Source of the DNA: Marisa cornuarietis
Taxonomy: Eukaryota; Mollusca; Gastropoda; Architaenioglossa; Ampullariidae
Length of the DNA stretch: 64,000 nucleotides
Assembly: GCA_004794655.1 (NCBI GenBank)
Contig: SMMW01000601.1
Location: 558,001 to 622,000, forward strand
Direction: 5' to 3'
Part shown: one piece after another, positions 24,100-38,325 of the stretch
Numbering within the stretch: position 1 is the stretch's first letter
How the letters are laid out: each line of letters begins with the position of its first letter
Notes under the pieces: generated by a model
Told to the model about the DNA's origin: nothing
The model's input: only the letters and a program-made list of their open reading frames with translations
Databases searched by the model: none
Translations under genes and position numbers: made by a program

Positions 24100-25806
24100 C
24101 AAATCCATGAAGAAAAAGAAAATAAAACAACAGGAAAGTAAAAATAAATAAATAAATAATGACAGAAGTGTTGCTAGGTTGTTAAAGTCCGTCTTAAATA
24201 AACAAAAGGGTCTTCAGTCTTTTCGGAAACGTGGTTGCTGAGGTAATGGTGGACAATGACGATGGCAGGGCATTCCACAGTTTAGGTGGCGCGTTTTTGA
24301 AGGCCATGGCTCCAGTGCGCTTCTTGATTGTGTCTTCCACTGCAGGGAGACAGAAGCGTGACTGGGAGCCAGAGCGCAGGCCACGTGACGGCTAGTATAA
24401 GGAGGAACTACCTCTTGTAAATAGTCAGGAGCAGTTTTGACCACGCAGGACTGAGCAATCGAAAGCACTTTGTGATCAATGCGCTTTTTCACTGGGAGCT
24501 AGTGAAGGCTCTGTAGAATAGGGTTGATGTGCTCATTCGACGACTTTGCACGGGTGACAATCCTGGCGGCTGTGTTTTGAACTCTTTGGAGTCGATCTAA
24601 CTATGTAGCAGGTATACCCCATAATGCACTGTTAATGTAGTCTAATCTCGAATGATGGTAGCCAGAGCAAGTGAGTTGGCAGCAGCCTGAGACAGTATGA
24701 GCCGTAATCTACCTAAAGTCCTCAAAAAGTAGTAGCATTTTGACACAACAGAACTAATATGGTTGCACATGGAGAGCTCTGCATCAATAAAGAGCCCTAG
24801 ATCCCGTACACAGACAGCAAAGGCTATGGAGGCCTCACCGACCTGCACAGCACTAATGTCGATCTGCTCCCGTCTGGCTCTGAGGCCGCACAGTAACTCT
24901 TCTGTCTTGTCGTCGTTGAGTTTAAGACGATTCCTGGTCATCCAGGCCTTCACCGCAACACAGCAAGATTCAAGTCGTTGAACCGCAATCCTAGCCACTG
25001 CTGGGTCGGGGGGAAAACTGTTCAGAATCTGTGTGTCGTCAGCAAAGAACTGACGTCCCATCTGAAAACACTAAATTACACGTCCAAGCTGTGAAATGTA
25101 TACAGAAAATAATAAAGGACCCAGAACGGATCCCTGTGGCACACCACACACCAGAGGAACTGCCTCGATCAGAGCTTGCAGAGCCGACAATCACTCTCTG
25201 AGATCTATCGGCAAGAAAGGAGTCAATATCCACTGCAGCGCAGCGCCCTGGATACCAGCCTCCGACGACAGTCTGGAGCAGCAGGCGGACGAGGCGGTAC
25301 GTGGTTGATGGTGTCAAACGCACTACTCAGGTCAAGTAATGCTAAAATTAAGCACTATGTTAAGTTGCCAGAGTTGACACTACAAAGTATGTCATTGGTC
25401 ACTCGAAGAAGAGCAGCTTCCGTGCTGAAGCCAGGACGATACGCTGACTGAAAATCATCTAGGCAGCCATAAGTAATAAAACGGGTCATAAGCTGCTCTG
25501 CGACCACCCTCTCAAGTAACTTGGAAATATATGATACATTTGATACTGGACGATAGTTTTTTACAGATGGATCCAGGTTTAAAATTTGCCTTCTTCAACA
25601 AGGGCTTCACAACGGCCTGTTTAAAACACCGTGGAACACAACATGCTCTCAAACTGGCATTAATAATGTCCAAAATGACAGGAAATAAAATGTCCAAAAA
25701 CTAAAGAATAAATTTAGTTGGTATAGGATCCACAGCTTATGACGTTTTAGTTGATTTCGCTACAAGTTTCCTCAAGTAACTCGATCTCGTCAATACACGT
25801 AAATCA
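24100..25806 (-). mobile_element. 5'-truncated, decayed CR1/L2-like LINE (copy 2)
   Basis: Read on the minus strand, this is collinear with 36,545-38,165 of the long LINE at 33,300-38,348. It carries the RT catalytic box as FADDTQIL (near 25,040), the downstream LNDDKTEELL block and the shared 3' UTR. Several frameshifts and stops break the frame, so it is inactive. The 5' end at 25,806 is abrupt, within the region coding FTCIDESYLKKL of the other copy, as expected for incomplete target-primed reverse transcription. The 3' end has AAATAAATAAAT-type sequence where the other copy has an (ATC)n tail. Confidence 0.9.
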
Positions 25807-26292
25807 CTACAGGAAAGTAAATACTTTCCATACTAATGACTACTAGGTTACTTGTAGCTTTCTAGTGCGCTCATTGTCCACAGATTACTTTTATAAAGAA
25901 ATAATAGTTACACGAACACTTTTTTTTTTTGCTGGGCTTTTGTGATTGTAATTGTGGAAGTAAATGGAATTTTGCGCAGTCGAAAGGGTGGTGATTTTTC
26001 AGTTTTTGTACTGCTACTGGCTTATACTAAATGCATCAACAGTACATACTCCTTACTATTTTTTCTCGATCATCTTGTACTAGTGCTGGCGAAAGTTGCA
26101 CATGGAATGTGCACGGATGTGTAGCCAAGAACAATACATGTACCTAGAAACACGAACGTACACAGCATTTAAGGGGAAAGTACTAACATCGCTTTTACGT
26201 CTAAGCAATTATAGTTATGTCCCTCTGACAGCAGTCAGGGCAGGACGTCGGGCAGCTGAAGTTCGTGTCATGCTCGATCCCAGGTGAAACCT

Positions 26293-29200
26293 ATGGATGA
26301 AGATGAATGCGGTCAGAAGCTGTACAACGATATCTGCGTCAGAGATACCGACGGCAGCGATCAAGGTATTGATCAGACCTCCAACAACTTCGCGACGTTG
26401 TCTTTGGATGCAACAGATGATGACAAGGCCGAAATTATGTACGCAGTCGGAGATTTCCTTGGGAATGGCAACAATCAGGTGAAGTTTAATCTCTCTCCAG
26501 GTTATTTTTTGTTGTTGTGTAACTTATGCCTTTTTTAAAGCTCCTTTTGTTTTTGCACATATCTGCATATTTTTCTTCAGTTTGTACGTTAATCTAGTGA
26601 CAATTTTATGAATCATGCGTGAGTCGACTTACTACAGTAACAGACATTTCAGCACATTCATCATATTGCTGTTGTGGATTAGTAGGTAGGGTTTTAAAAA
26701 ATGTTTTACATGCAGAACTAAATCCACTGAACAGATGAATTACGTCTATGAAACGGAAATGAGAAAAGAACATTTTTAATCCAGAAACTGAGTTTATTGC
26801 TTAATAATAATAATAATAAAGGGAATTTATATAGTGCATTTCCAGATTTAGCATAAGGCTAAATGCACTTTACAAGAGAAAGACTAAAAAAATTGTGCAA
26901 AACACGCATATGGTCTAGTATATGTCAGCAAACAAATGACGAAAAAGTAAACACACAAAGTAAAGATTAAAATCCAGCTGTACTGTCGTTGACATTAGTG
27001 AAAGGCTTGGATCGTTGCTCTGCTATATTAATCCTTTATGTAGACCAGGATTGTGATTCGTTACAGTTCACATCTAATATAAGTAGCTGAGATTGTGCTT
27101 TTTGTTTTTATATATTGTTTTCATTTTTTAAAGTTTATGAGCTTGTCATCGATCTGATTTTCTGTTTTTGGCCTTCAGCTAAGCTTTAAAGCTGGAGATT
27201 CACTGAAGATTATTCAGAAATGTTCGGAGCATTGGTACTGGGCAGAGCTAGAAGGTATTGTGGGATATGCCCCAGTCAATCACCTGGCTCCTACCCATAC
27301 CACACTGCAGCAAATATGCTGGCAAGATGATGAGTACTTTGAGAGCTATGGCAAACTGGTAATTCTGATCATCATTTTTTTTCTTTGAAAATTTTTTTTC
27401 TTTTTATTTTCTCTACAAGAAAACTGATTGTTTGAAAATTCCTGCCTTTATTTGTACAAAATATACTATCCTGCTTTTGTGAGAGCCAGAAAATGCATGA
27501 TTGATTATTAAAATGGTAGTTTTAACAAATCATCAAAGTTAATGTTACAGCAACAGTTCAGCTTTGATAATTTGTTTCAAGTACCATTAACAAGCATGCT
27601 TTGTCTCCTCATTATAGTCTGATTAAAATAGGATAAATGATACAGTGCCGTGTAAAGAGACTGTTGTGATTGTACCATACAGAGAGCTGGATGTCAGTTA
27701 TTAGTTTGTTTTGCCATCAGAAGCTACATCATGAAATGCTGAATGACAAGCCACGCACTTTTGCCTACAAGTCCACCATCATGAACAATGCTCACCTGCT
27801 GAAGGACAAGGTTTGGAGCCATCACTTGTTAATTTTTTCTTACATGTCACTTGATTCAGTTTTAAAGAGGCTGGGCAAAAGTCAATGGTATTAAACATCT
27901 CTGCAGCTTTTCCCACCATGTACAAAAGGGCATAAATCATGTAAAAGATCTAGCACTAGTAATTAAATTCTGAAGTCAAGATCACTTGTATAATGATGTA
28001 TAGTTTTTTTCAGCATTTGATTGATAACCTGGCTACCTCCCCCACCCACACTAACTCCTCTAATAGGTTGGGGTTAAGAAACTTCCAGCAGTTTTATCAT
28101 TAATTGGGAATCTGAAATCCCCTGACATATCATTTTATGTGGTAGAAGAACTGTCTCTGTCACCCTGTCACTCATCCTAGAATTATCCATAGAAAATATT
28201 TTTGTATTATTCTAGTTTTTATCCTTGATTAAATAGGTAGAAAATTCCATGATCTTGTGTACATTATTTATTTCTGAAAGACTTAGTCTACTGACTGCAA
28301 AAATGAAATATAATTTTGTGTTTTCTTCTACTGCTTGTTCAGGGCCTCATATTTGAATGCTTTAAAGTTTAAGTGACTTATGTTTGCCTCATGAATGCAG
28401 GTAATACTTGATGTTGGTTGTGGCACAGGGATCCTAAGTTTGATGTGCGCCAAATATGGACATCCCAAACAGGTAAGCAATTTCTTTTATTTAAAAAAAA
28501 TTAAACATGTTACTTTTTGGAACTAGCATTGTGTTTTCTGTTAAAGGTCACACTACTAAAAGTTCTTTCATGTGATGATTCAACTCTGCGCTTCAGATTC
28601 AGAGATTTTTGCCATGCAGACATCGTTTTTCAAATACACATGTTCAAGTTAACTGTACAGAGTTAAGGCAAGTTATTTATAAAGCCTGAGAAATTGGTTC
28701 ATCAACTAAACAATAAACGATTCTTTTATAAGGTACTGAATGTTCTTTAATTTAGAAAAAAAAGTATTTCTATGTTTTAAGCTACATTGTTTGCAGGTGT
28801 ATGCTGTGGAAGCCAGCGATCTAGCTGTGTACACTAAAGAGGTGGTAGAGAATAATGGAATGTCAGACAAAGTGACAGTACTTCATGATTTTGTGGAAAA
28901 CATCAACATGGATAGTCCTGTGGATCTTATCATCTCAGAATGGATGGGCACACTTCTTTTGGTTAGTCGGGCTTAGGAGTTATAGTAGCATCTACAGGCA
29001 TCCTGTTGTCATGGTTATTATACTGCCCATTATCTATGTTTTTAGGCCTAAGGCCTAAGCCTCACCCTCATTCCCACTGTTTTTTAGAAAACGTTTAAAA
29101 TATTTGTTATGCTTTGTGATCAATGATAAAAGTGCTGACTTATCTTGCGGTAATTGACCAAAAAGGAAGAATGGAAGTTGATGATAGTTCCTGAAGCTTT

Positions 29201-30942
29201 GAAAATTTAGAATTTCCTGTTATTGTTTAAGTGAACGATTATTTTCCAGTTGCTAATGTTGACTGCAAGCTTAATAGTACTACATCACAGTATTGTCAGT
29301 GATTATTGCATGCTTATAGTACAACATTAAGTCAAGTTGAACATTCTGTCATCAGTTTGAGATGATGATTGAATCAGTGCTGATTGCTCGTGACAAATAT
29401 CTGGCACCTTATGGCACCATGTGGCCTTCTTCTGCCAGTCTCTTTCTTATGCCTGTGTCAGCTGCTGATGAATACCAGGATCTCATTGATTTTTGGACCT
29501 GCCAATATGACTTCAATTTATCGTGCTTCAAGTATGTTGTTGTCATACCTGCTTTTACTAGTTAAGTGTGACATATTTTGTTTGGGATATTTATTAGCAT
29601 GTTTTTGGACGTGTCTGTATCTATGTGTGCAGTAATGTTTGTTACTGTCATCATATTTAGTGTTTAGTATAATATAGATACACACAGATATTACATATTT
29701 TTTTTCAAGAACAGCATTGATGCTGCTGCCTTTTGAGTATGGCTTACAGGTAAATGTGTTTTATTATCTTGTTCAGTCTGTTGGAGATAGAAGTACGATG
29801 TGAGGAGAATCTTCAAACAGTAGAACTAGAAGGAAGCTAGTCTTCCGTGTCTTGCCTAAATGGGCAGGCTTTTAATAACAAGAGAGGTGTGACATCGTCT
29901 TGTATAAAGTATTTATGTTTTCAGGCCACTTGCTTTGGAAGAATTCTTCCAAAAACCCAACCATGGCTACATACTAGAGAGAAGGGATTGCCTTTCAGCT
30001 GAGGCTAAGCTTTTGGAGTTAGACATCCACCGTGTCAGAGTAGAAGATTTGGAGGAGATTGTTGGTCACTTTGATTTTTGTATTGACAGGTCTGGAATTC
30101 TGCATGGCTTTTGCACATGGTTTCAGGTAGATTTTCAGGGTTTGGATCCCAGCATTGAAACAACATCACTAAACACTGGACCTGATAATGAGTAGGTGTT
30201 TGCAGAAATATGAGGAAAAAGTAAATCTAAGCAGATTTAATTGCTGTATATGGACAATTAAGTTAATGCACTCTGTATGCAACAATAGTAACAGTTGCCA
30301 GATATTGCTAAAATGGCATTTGTCTTTTTTTTCCTATCAAGTATGCACCTGATGACAAGTTTAAGTTGACCTGTACCATTTTACTGTTTTGTTGTTGTGA
30401 TGTATTTGTGTGCACTTTTTGTCTATTATTGTTTTATTTTACCTGTTTACAATTATTTTTAGACAGTGTATGCTTAATAAGAAACTATAACTGAACTGCA
30501 TCAATTTTATGTTTGTTTCGCTGTTTCAGACCAACTCACTGGAAGCAAAATCTTTTCATGCTTGATAATGGGCTGGTTGTAGAAAAGGGAGATAATGTGC
30601 AAGGCTATGCCAAAATTTCTCGCCATGCAGAGTGGCGGCGACACTTACGTCTATTTATATGTTTCACGCACAAACATTCATCTTCAGGCAAAGTTAGTTT
30701 GAATGTTTTTCTTTTGACAGAGCTGCATTGTTGTTACACTTTTGTATGCATTCTTTTTTCACAATGTCTAAACAAGATTAATATATTAAGGTGAAGAAGT
30801 TTCAGATTTTGAAAGTGTTCTGAGTTGAAATACTGATTTTGACATGAAGAATAAAACTGAATAGTTAATAAAACTGATGTAATTTGGATTTATTTCATTG
30901 CAGACAACAAGCCATGAAAAAATATTTTATGTATGGCGATAG
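26293..30942 (+). CDS. PRMT2: Protein arginine N-methyltransferase 2 (SH3-PRMT), nine exons
   Basis: Exons: 26293-26478, 27179-27358, 27721-27810, 28401-28472, 28797-28961, 29356-29531, 29925-30191, 30530-30692, 30904-30942. All have GT-AG junctions and compatible phases, giving 445 aa (human PRMT2 is about 433). Residues about 52-108 form an SH3 domain (YAVGDF, LSFKAGD, HWYWAEL, GYAPVNHL); this domain separates PRMT2 from other PRMTs. The SAM site is VILDVGCGTG (153-162) with the acidic E181 in YAVEAS. The double-E loop is SEWMGTLLL-FE (E224, E233), followed by the beta-barrel with THW at 381-383. The C-terminus EKIFYVWR matches the family's EK(V/I)F..WR ending. The enzyme transfers methyl groups from S-adenosylmethionine to protein arginines and is mostly nuclear in vertebrates. 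All key residues are present. A 5' UTR exon may precede the acceptor-like CCCAG at 26,279-26,283. Confidence 0.93.
26795..26885 (-). mobile_element. Retroelement 3' tail with (ATT)n in PRMT2 intron 1
   Basis: On the minus strand, GTAAAGTGCATTTAGCC and GCACTATATAAATTCCC are followed by (TTATTA)n. This resembles the microsatellite-ended tails at 18,640 and 61,400 in layout, though not closely in sequence. Confidence 0.35.
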
Positions 30943-31096
30943 TGTTACAATTTGGTCAAGACAGAAAGAATATTGAGATATCATCACATCCCAGGAACAT
31001 CGTCCTTTGATAGAAGCCTTTGGTAATCTGTGATTTGCCTTGCATTATTCACATATATCTCAAACTTCCTGTAATTACTATAGTTGAATTTTTACA

Positions 31097-31102
31097 AATA
31101 AA
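31097..31102 (+). terminator. Poly(A) signal AATAAA of PRMT2
   Basis: An AATAAA hexamer 155 nt after the PRMT2 stop codon in an AT-rich 3' UTR. Confidence 0.55.
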
Positions 31103-31787
31103 ATTTAGTTATTTTATAATGAATTTACTTAGAGCATATGTTCAGTGTGTGGAGGTTGGTGCAATCTGTTGTGCTATTAAGACTTTATTTAATTTGACAT
31201 TTCTTGTATGTGATCAGTCTAATTGTCAACTGTATAAACAGATTATTTTTCATCATTTATCAGAGTTCTGAAGCTTTCAGTTATTTAGCTATAAGATTCA
31301 TGCTCAGAAAAAGTAAAAATTACTAAACCTATCAGAAATGGGAAATAAAATATTAAATGTGAACAATGGTCATGATTAAATGCATGGTGCTATTTACAGA
31401 AAATATTTAGATCTGGAGACAGACTGGGGACATAGACACTAGGAGGGTGTGGTATTTTATGAGCTTGGCAGCTAACACAACTGATGGTTCTGACTTCATC
31501 CAAGACATTCCCATTATTTTGACATATGGCTATTGAGGAGATTTTACAACTTGTGCGAAAAGGTAGCCAGGAAAATCCCCATTATGTGTTGCTAAGATGC
31601 ACATTTCTTATGTTTTGGGAAATAATATCTGAGCTTTACCTAATTATTAGAAACAAAAATTTCACCATTATAGTAATTTAAGTAGTCCCAGTTTCTTAAA
31701 AAATGGAAAACAGCAATCCATACCACCTTAGGCTTTAATGAAACGATCATTTTGTACACAGTTTTCTGTAGTAGTCTGTAGCTGGTT

Positions 31788-34700
31788 TCAGTATCGGAAA
31801 ATGGTCGCCAGCAGGCACCCCAAAACTACCAGCAAAACCTGATATCTACAAGACACACATGCCACACAAGGAGGAACACTAGGAACGAAGCAAGGAGGAG
31901 TCGATGTACACATCGGATGCTCGTATTCCTTGCAGCTTTGTTTTTTCGAACTTAATGTACATGTATCATTAGGAATGAGGAAACCATCTGGCCAGCTCTT
32001 TCCTTTAGCTGTTTGGACATCGATAATAGTCTTGTTGATGTCGGGCATGTAACAGCAGGTGTATGTGATGCTGCCGTTTTGGAAGATAGTTTTGTAAGCC
32101 ATAAAATGAACACCCCACCGACCGTCGTCGCATGAAAGTTTCACTTTTGGCTCCAGCACCACACGACCTGAAAAAAAATGCATAAAACTTCGATAGCGCC
32201 TCATCAAGCAAGGGGCGTGCGTACACATGCAGCTACAGTATAACAAATATTCGTCCGTCAGCGAGAGCAGGGAGACCACTGGCACTCCAAACGACCAGCA
32301 ACAGAAGTAGAAGGAATCATGGACGTATACATAGACTTCTATGATCTATCTGGGACCCATATCTCTAGACTGGTGGCTGTTAAAGAGACAACAGCTCTTT
32401 TCGCGAGGTTGTAATTAAGCTGTCAGGTCTCGGCAAAATATTTAGCAGTTAAATATCCGGAATCGCAATAAAATTCTGACAGCAGATTTTTTACTTAGTT
32501 ACTTTTTCTTTCCCCCCCCTCCTTTTTTTTTTTTTTTTTGCAAAAGTCTTCAAACTCCACTTCCCACGACTGAGAGCCAATAAACTGAAAACACAACAGA
32601 CTCCAAAACTTGAACTTATGTACCTCCGTCAACACGAGAGCTCGCATCGTCTGCTCTCCTTGATGTTGACGTTAAACCGGAAGCCGATTTAAACTTTGGC
32701 CTCGTTCTAGAAGTTAACGTGAGGGGGGAAAAGGGGTTGGGGAAGTCTTCTCCAAGCAGACCAGAGATACACGTTCGTGGAAGGAATGATAATCATTGAA
32801 ACAGGAACAGTAGGAACAACAATATATGATAACGGTTAATGGTAAGGAAATAAAACCACAGGAGGAACAACAATAATAACAGCAAATTGCACAGCAAGCA
32901 ACAACACGCAGTCTGCAACAGAAACAATGATATACGATAAGAGGATTAGCTGCGATTATCAGTTGTTGATATTTAAAACGTTCAGGCCGGTGAGGTATGG
33001 AGAACACTATCATTGAGAGCAGGAAACGAGGCTGCGCCTGACAGGCTGAGTTGCTTTGTTCTCCTGCGATTTTTCCATTTTCTCGTGCAACGTCTTTGTT
33101 TATTCGTACCCATAGGTTTCTTTTAGTTGGAAGTTGTATTTGTTTCCCTTAAGCTTTCCTTTGTTATTGTTTTACTACCTGAAATTGCCTTGCTTTCTGT
33201 TTTTGTTGCGGATTTTACTTTTAACGGTTACTTTCTCCGCCATTACATAGATTTTAGATCTGATTCTCTACCTCGTTTTCTTGTTGCTCGTTCTGTTTTC
33301 TCTTCTCTGAAGCTAAGCCAAACTTAAAAACCTCATCAATTCTAATAGCTTTTATTTTTTTTTATAATAGTTTTCATTTTAAAATAATCCAGATTTTATT
33401 TCAACAACACTTCGGTCGACGCATGTTGAATTATGACAAGAGAGTTTGTCTACACGACGTCTCAGTTACCATTGTTGAATCCCCTTGCTACTCTTAAAAC
33501 TTCCAGCCTGTTTAGTAGACACCTTAAGGAGACTTTTCCTTTACCATGATTCTGTGAATGTTGACACCCCATCGAGACAACGGATTCGAATCCGTCGCTA
33601 CCGGCCTGGTCGTCGTAAACAGCGTCCTTTGAAAAATCCATCACCTGCTCTGGCGCTAGTCGTTATTCTGCCGCGTGACCCTCTTTACCTGGTTCTGAGA
33701 CTGATTCCGGTATTGTGACAGCTTCGCTGTGTTGTCAACTCTCTGGTGAATCATGTTTCCACCACACATCAGCATCGGCGGGAACAGAGTGAATCAGTTA
33801 ACGTCATCAACCATAACACCAGCTGGAAACACGACCGACGAAATCAACATGGTCGTATGAGAACAGGAGACTGCCCAGTTTCCCTAAGCACCAAATGAAG
33901 TACAAATGGTGGGAAAAAGAAATGTGACCTTAATTTTAATGAGAATTTTTCTTTGCCTAAAAGTGAGGGACTTTCAGTAGAAAAGAAAAATGTGACAAGT
34001 ATATGTGTTGGTCACTTAAATGTGCAATCAGTCTGTCATGAACCAGGCGGTTCAAGGCCAGAGCAAAATAGTCGAGTCCTAAATTTAATTAAAGAAGGAC
34101 CGCGGTCGCCCCTCGGCAATTAGGCAGTCGGGTGGACAATAGGGCTAAGGGTGTTTTTACAACCGGTGGTCGGATCCTAGAATCAGTATGGCCTGGGAAC
34201 TGGCCGGTTAGGTATAAGGAAGACCTAGGGAGTAGTAAAAAGGTAAAGGTAAAGGTCATCCTATAACCTTTTCAGGTCGTTTACATTTCTCGGGGCCAGC
34301 TTTTACATGAGAGTGGTGCCAATCTCCTCTCTCTTGCTGCCTTACCTTCCCCAACCCTCTATGGAGTCAGGTACCCATTCCCGTCAGCTAGGTCGACTGG
34401 GGGAAGTATGCTGCGCTTATCGGGAATTGAACCAGCGCGATCTCGGTTCGCAGACGATGGGGCGCGACACTGTTGCGCCGTGAATTGGTTATTTAGGTTG
34501 GATAGGTTACGCATAGGCAAGGAGCGTGTAACTGACCACGTGGGTAGCCTGTAAACCGATGCTAAAGAAACGCATGTATCGCGAGTGAATGCGAGAGCGC
34601 AGGAGCCAATTAGAGACCACTGACGCACCTGACCACGTGAACGAAGAAATGAGACAAGAAAAGAGGCTTTTTCGTTCCAACCCTCGAAGGAAGCAGACGT

Positions 34701-37700
34701 GTGTACCGCCAGGTGGGTGCCGGGTACAAGAGGTCAGAGTTTGGTCCATCTCTTTCTGCCAGTGATCCGTATTTCCACCAGCTAGCACCACTCGGGTCTA
34801 GGGGTGCGATAATAGGATCATGGAGGACAACCTGACAGGGAGAGGAAGATCGCCCGCTCTGAGCCAAGAGCGTACTAACCGCGTGAGAGAAGGCGACGGG
34901 TCTCGAGAGACGGGACTACACCTGCAGTACGGTTCCAGAGGTCTGGGGACAGAGCTCCCGAGGTATCAGGCCTAGGAGACACAACCACGGCGGAGGAGGA
35001 CGGCACCTGTTCATCAGGAGTACTGCGTGTGTTTCTTGGGATGTACTGTGTGTGTGCCGTGGACCATCCCAGCGAGAAGGACTGAAGCAATTCGAGAATT
35101 GTCTTCGAGGACTGGTGGTCGGGAACGGACTACGTGTCCGGTCGTATGTATACAGTTTACAAACATCTGATGTTGTTCACTTATGAACGGTAGTAGCTCA
35201 ACTCTTGATTGATCCTTGTATCCATATTGAATTTCACTATTATCCTATGATCTTTTAATGTGCTCAACCTAATTTTACTTCTTTGTGTAATTACAATTTT
35301 ATGTTTTACAACCTTGTCTGTTGGTTGTGTGTGCACACGCGGGAGAACGTAGTTGATAGTACGTAAGCGTGTGAACGTGCGAATCGCGGGTGATTAGGTG
35401 TGAATGGCCGAAAGTGGGTAAAGCGAGCCAGCAGAGTCCCATTCCCCCTCGGGCTGATTAGTCCAGATCCTTCTTACCAGTGATAATCGTCACACAGTCT
35501 GCAACAAGTACATAACAGCAAGACTGACATTTGCCAAGCCAACATTAGAGATCATTTGTTTATATAGACCTCACCATCAAAAAGGAATCAGCTTTCAGAT
35601 TCTGTTTCATGAGGAGTTTGCCATGCTGCTGGACAGTTTACTTACAAAAGAGAAATTTCTTATTTTGGGGGATGTAAATTTTCATTTTAATAGACCTCAG
35701 GACAGTGATGTGAAGCGGTTGATTGAGGCTTTAGACAGCCGTGGTCTTTGTCAGCTAGTCGATAAACCAACTCATAAACTTGGACACATTCTTGACTGGG
35801 TGCGCCATCAGAGTCACTGGTCAAGTCAGCTGTTGTAGAGGATTTTTTTTTTATTTCGGACCATTTTGTGCAGTCCTTGGTGACTGATCTCTCTCAACCA
35901 AGGCGTAAAAAGATATCTGTTTTGCCCACTAGGACAAATAAAGTTGGTCATTGTCATTGTCATTGTAGAAATTTGAAGAAGATTGACCTGAACGTTTTCA
36001 GAGAAGACCTGCTTCAGTCAAAGTTGTTATTAGATCCTCCCACAGATGTTGATGAGTTAGCAGAGTTGTATAATAAGACTTTATTAGGGCTGCTTGATAA
36101 GCATGCGCCTGCAGTTAGCAAAATTTTTGTAGATAGACCAGATTGTGCGTGGTTTTGTGAGGGGGTGAGTGAAGCCAAGAAACAGAGACAGTTGGCAGAG
36201 AAAAAGTGGAGGAAGACCAAACATGAGATTGACAAACAGCTGTATAAGTTAGCCAGAAATAAATATTTTTATGCTGTAAAAAAGGCTAAATCGTTATTCG
36301 TGCAGGAGAGGCTGTTAGTGGAAATCCCAGAAAGACTTTTGACATTGTGAACAGCTTGCTGGGTAAGAACAGAACTAGTCTGGTTCTTCCTGAGGTGGAT
36401 GTCAAGTCGGCTGCTGATCAGCTCTCTTCCTTCTTTGTTAATAAGAGAAAGGAAATTAGTGCTGTACTTGAGAGTGCAGCTTGTGATTTGCCAGAGTGTG
36501 AGGAAGACTATTCTGTGCCATTTGCTGGTGTACCACTGACTTCTTTCACGTGTATTGATGAGAGTTACTTGAAGAAACTTGTAGCGAAATCAACTAAAAC
36601 TTCATGTGCTGTGGATCCTATACCAACTAAATTTACTGTTCAATTTTTGGACATTTTATTTCCTGTCATTTTGGACATTATTAATGCCAGTTTGAGAGCA
36701 GGATGTGTTCCACGGTGTTTTAAACAGGCCGTTGTGAAGCCCTTGTTGAGGAAGGCAAACCTGGATCCCTCTGACTGTAAAAACTATCGTCCAGTGTCAA
36801 ATGTATCATATATTTCCAAGTTACTTGAGAGGGTGGTCGCAGAGCAGCTTATGACCCATTTTATTACTTATGGCTGCCTAGATAAATTTCAGTCAGCGTA
36901 TCGTCCTGGCTTCAGCACAGAAACTGCTCTTCTTCGTGTGACCAATGACATTCTTTGTAGTGTCAACTCTGGCAACTTAGTGCTTTTAGCATTACTTGAC
37001 CTGAGTAGTGCGTTTGACACCATCAACCACCGCCTACTGCTCCAGAGACTGTCGTCGGAGGCTGGTATCCAGGGCGCTGCGCTGCGGTGGATTGACTCCT
37101 ATCTTGCCGATAGATCTCAGAGAGTGATTGTCGGCTCTGCAAGCTTTGAGGCAGTTCCTCTGGTGTGTGGCGTACCACGGGGATCCGTTCTGGGTCCTTT
37201 ACTATTTTTGGTTTACACTTCACAGCTTGGACGGGTAATTGAACGTTTTCAGATGGGACGTCAGTTGTTTGCTGATGACACACATATACTCAACAGTTTC
37301 CCCCCCGACCCAGCAGTGGCTAGGATTGCGCTTCAACGACTTGAATCTTGTGTTGCGGTGAAGGCCTGGATGACCAGGAATCGTCTTAAACTCAACGACG
37401 ACAAGACAGAAGCGTTACTGTGTGGCCCCAGAGCCAGACGGGAGCAGATCGACATTAGTGCTGTGCAGGTCGGTGAGGCCTCCATAGCCTTTGCTGACTG
37501 TGTACGGGACCTAGGGCTCTTTATTGATACAGAGCTCTCCATGTGCAACCATATTAGTTCTGTTGTGGCAAAAATCCTACTACGTTTTCAGGACTTTAGG
37601 TAGATTAGGCCCATGCTGACTCAGGCTGCTGCCAACTCACTTGCTGTGGCTACCATCATATCGAGATTGGACTACTGCAATAGTGCATTGTGGGGTATAC

Positions 37701-38251
37701 CTGCTACGCAGTTAGATCGACTCCAAAGAATTAAAAACACACAGCCGCCAGGATTTTCACCTGTGCAAAGTCGTCCACTGAGCACATCACCCCTATCCTA
37801 CAGAGCCTTCAGTAGCTCCCAGTGAACAAGCGCATTGACCACAAAGATCTTTCGATTGCTCAGTCCTGTATGTTAAAAACTGCTCCTGACTATTTGCAAG
37901 AGGTAGTTCCTCCTTACCAGCCGTCACATGGCCTGCGCTCTGGCTCCCAGTCACGCTTCTGTCTCCCTGCAGTGGAAGACACAAACAAGAAGCGCACTGG
38001 AGCCAGGGCCTTAAAAAAACCGCGGCGCCTAAGCTGTGGAATACCCTGCCATTGTCACTCTCCACCATCACCTCAGCAACCACGTTTCGAAAAAGACTGA
38101 AGACTCATTTGTTTACTTAAGACAGACTTAAACAACCGAGCACCATTTCTGTCTTTATTACTTTTTTTACTTTCCTGTTGTTTTATTTTTTTCTTCTCTT
38201 CTGTTTTTGCTGCACAATGAGCATTCTTTTGAATGGATACCTGCGCAATAT

Positions 38252-38325
<74 letters not shown>

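Noticed and set aside
24642..25061. RT-like ORF as a host gene
   Set aside because: Part of a truncated LINE copy with frameshifts, matched by the second copy at 36-38 kb.
32714..33013. Cys-rich minus-strand ORF as an exon of the small membrane protein
   Set aside because: Low-complexity Cys/Tyr composition from repeated ACAA-type DNA; splicing across it already works without it.
34400..34490. A tRNA gene suggested by the B-box sequence
   Set aside because: No cloverleaf can be closed; the box belongs to a SINE with a repeat tail. The same applies to 1.95, 17.1 and 39.5 kb.
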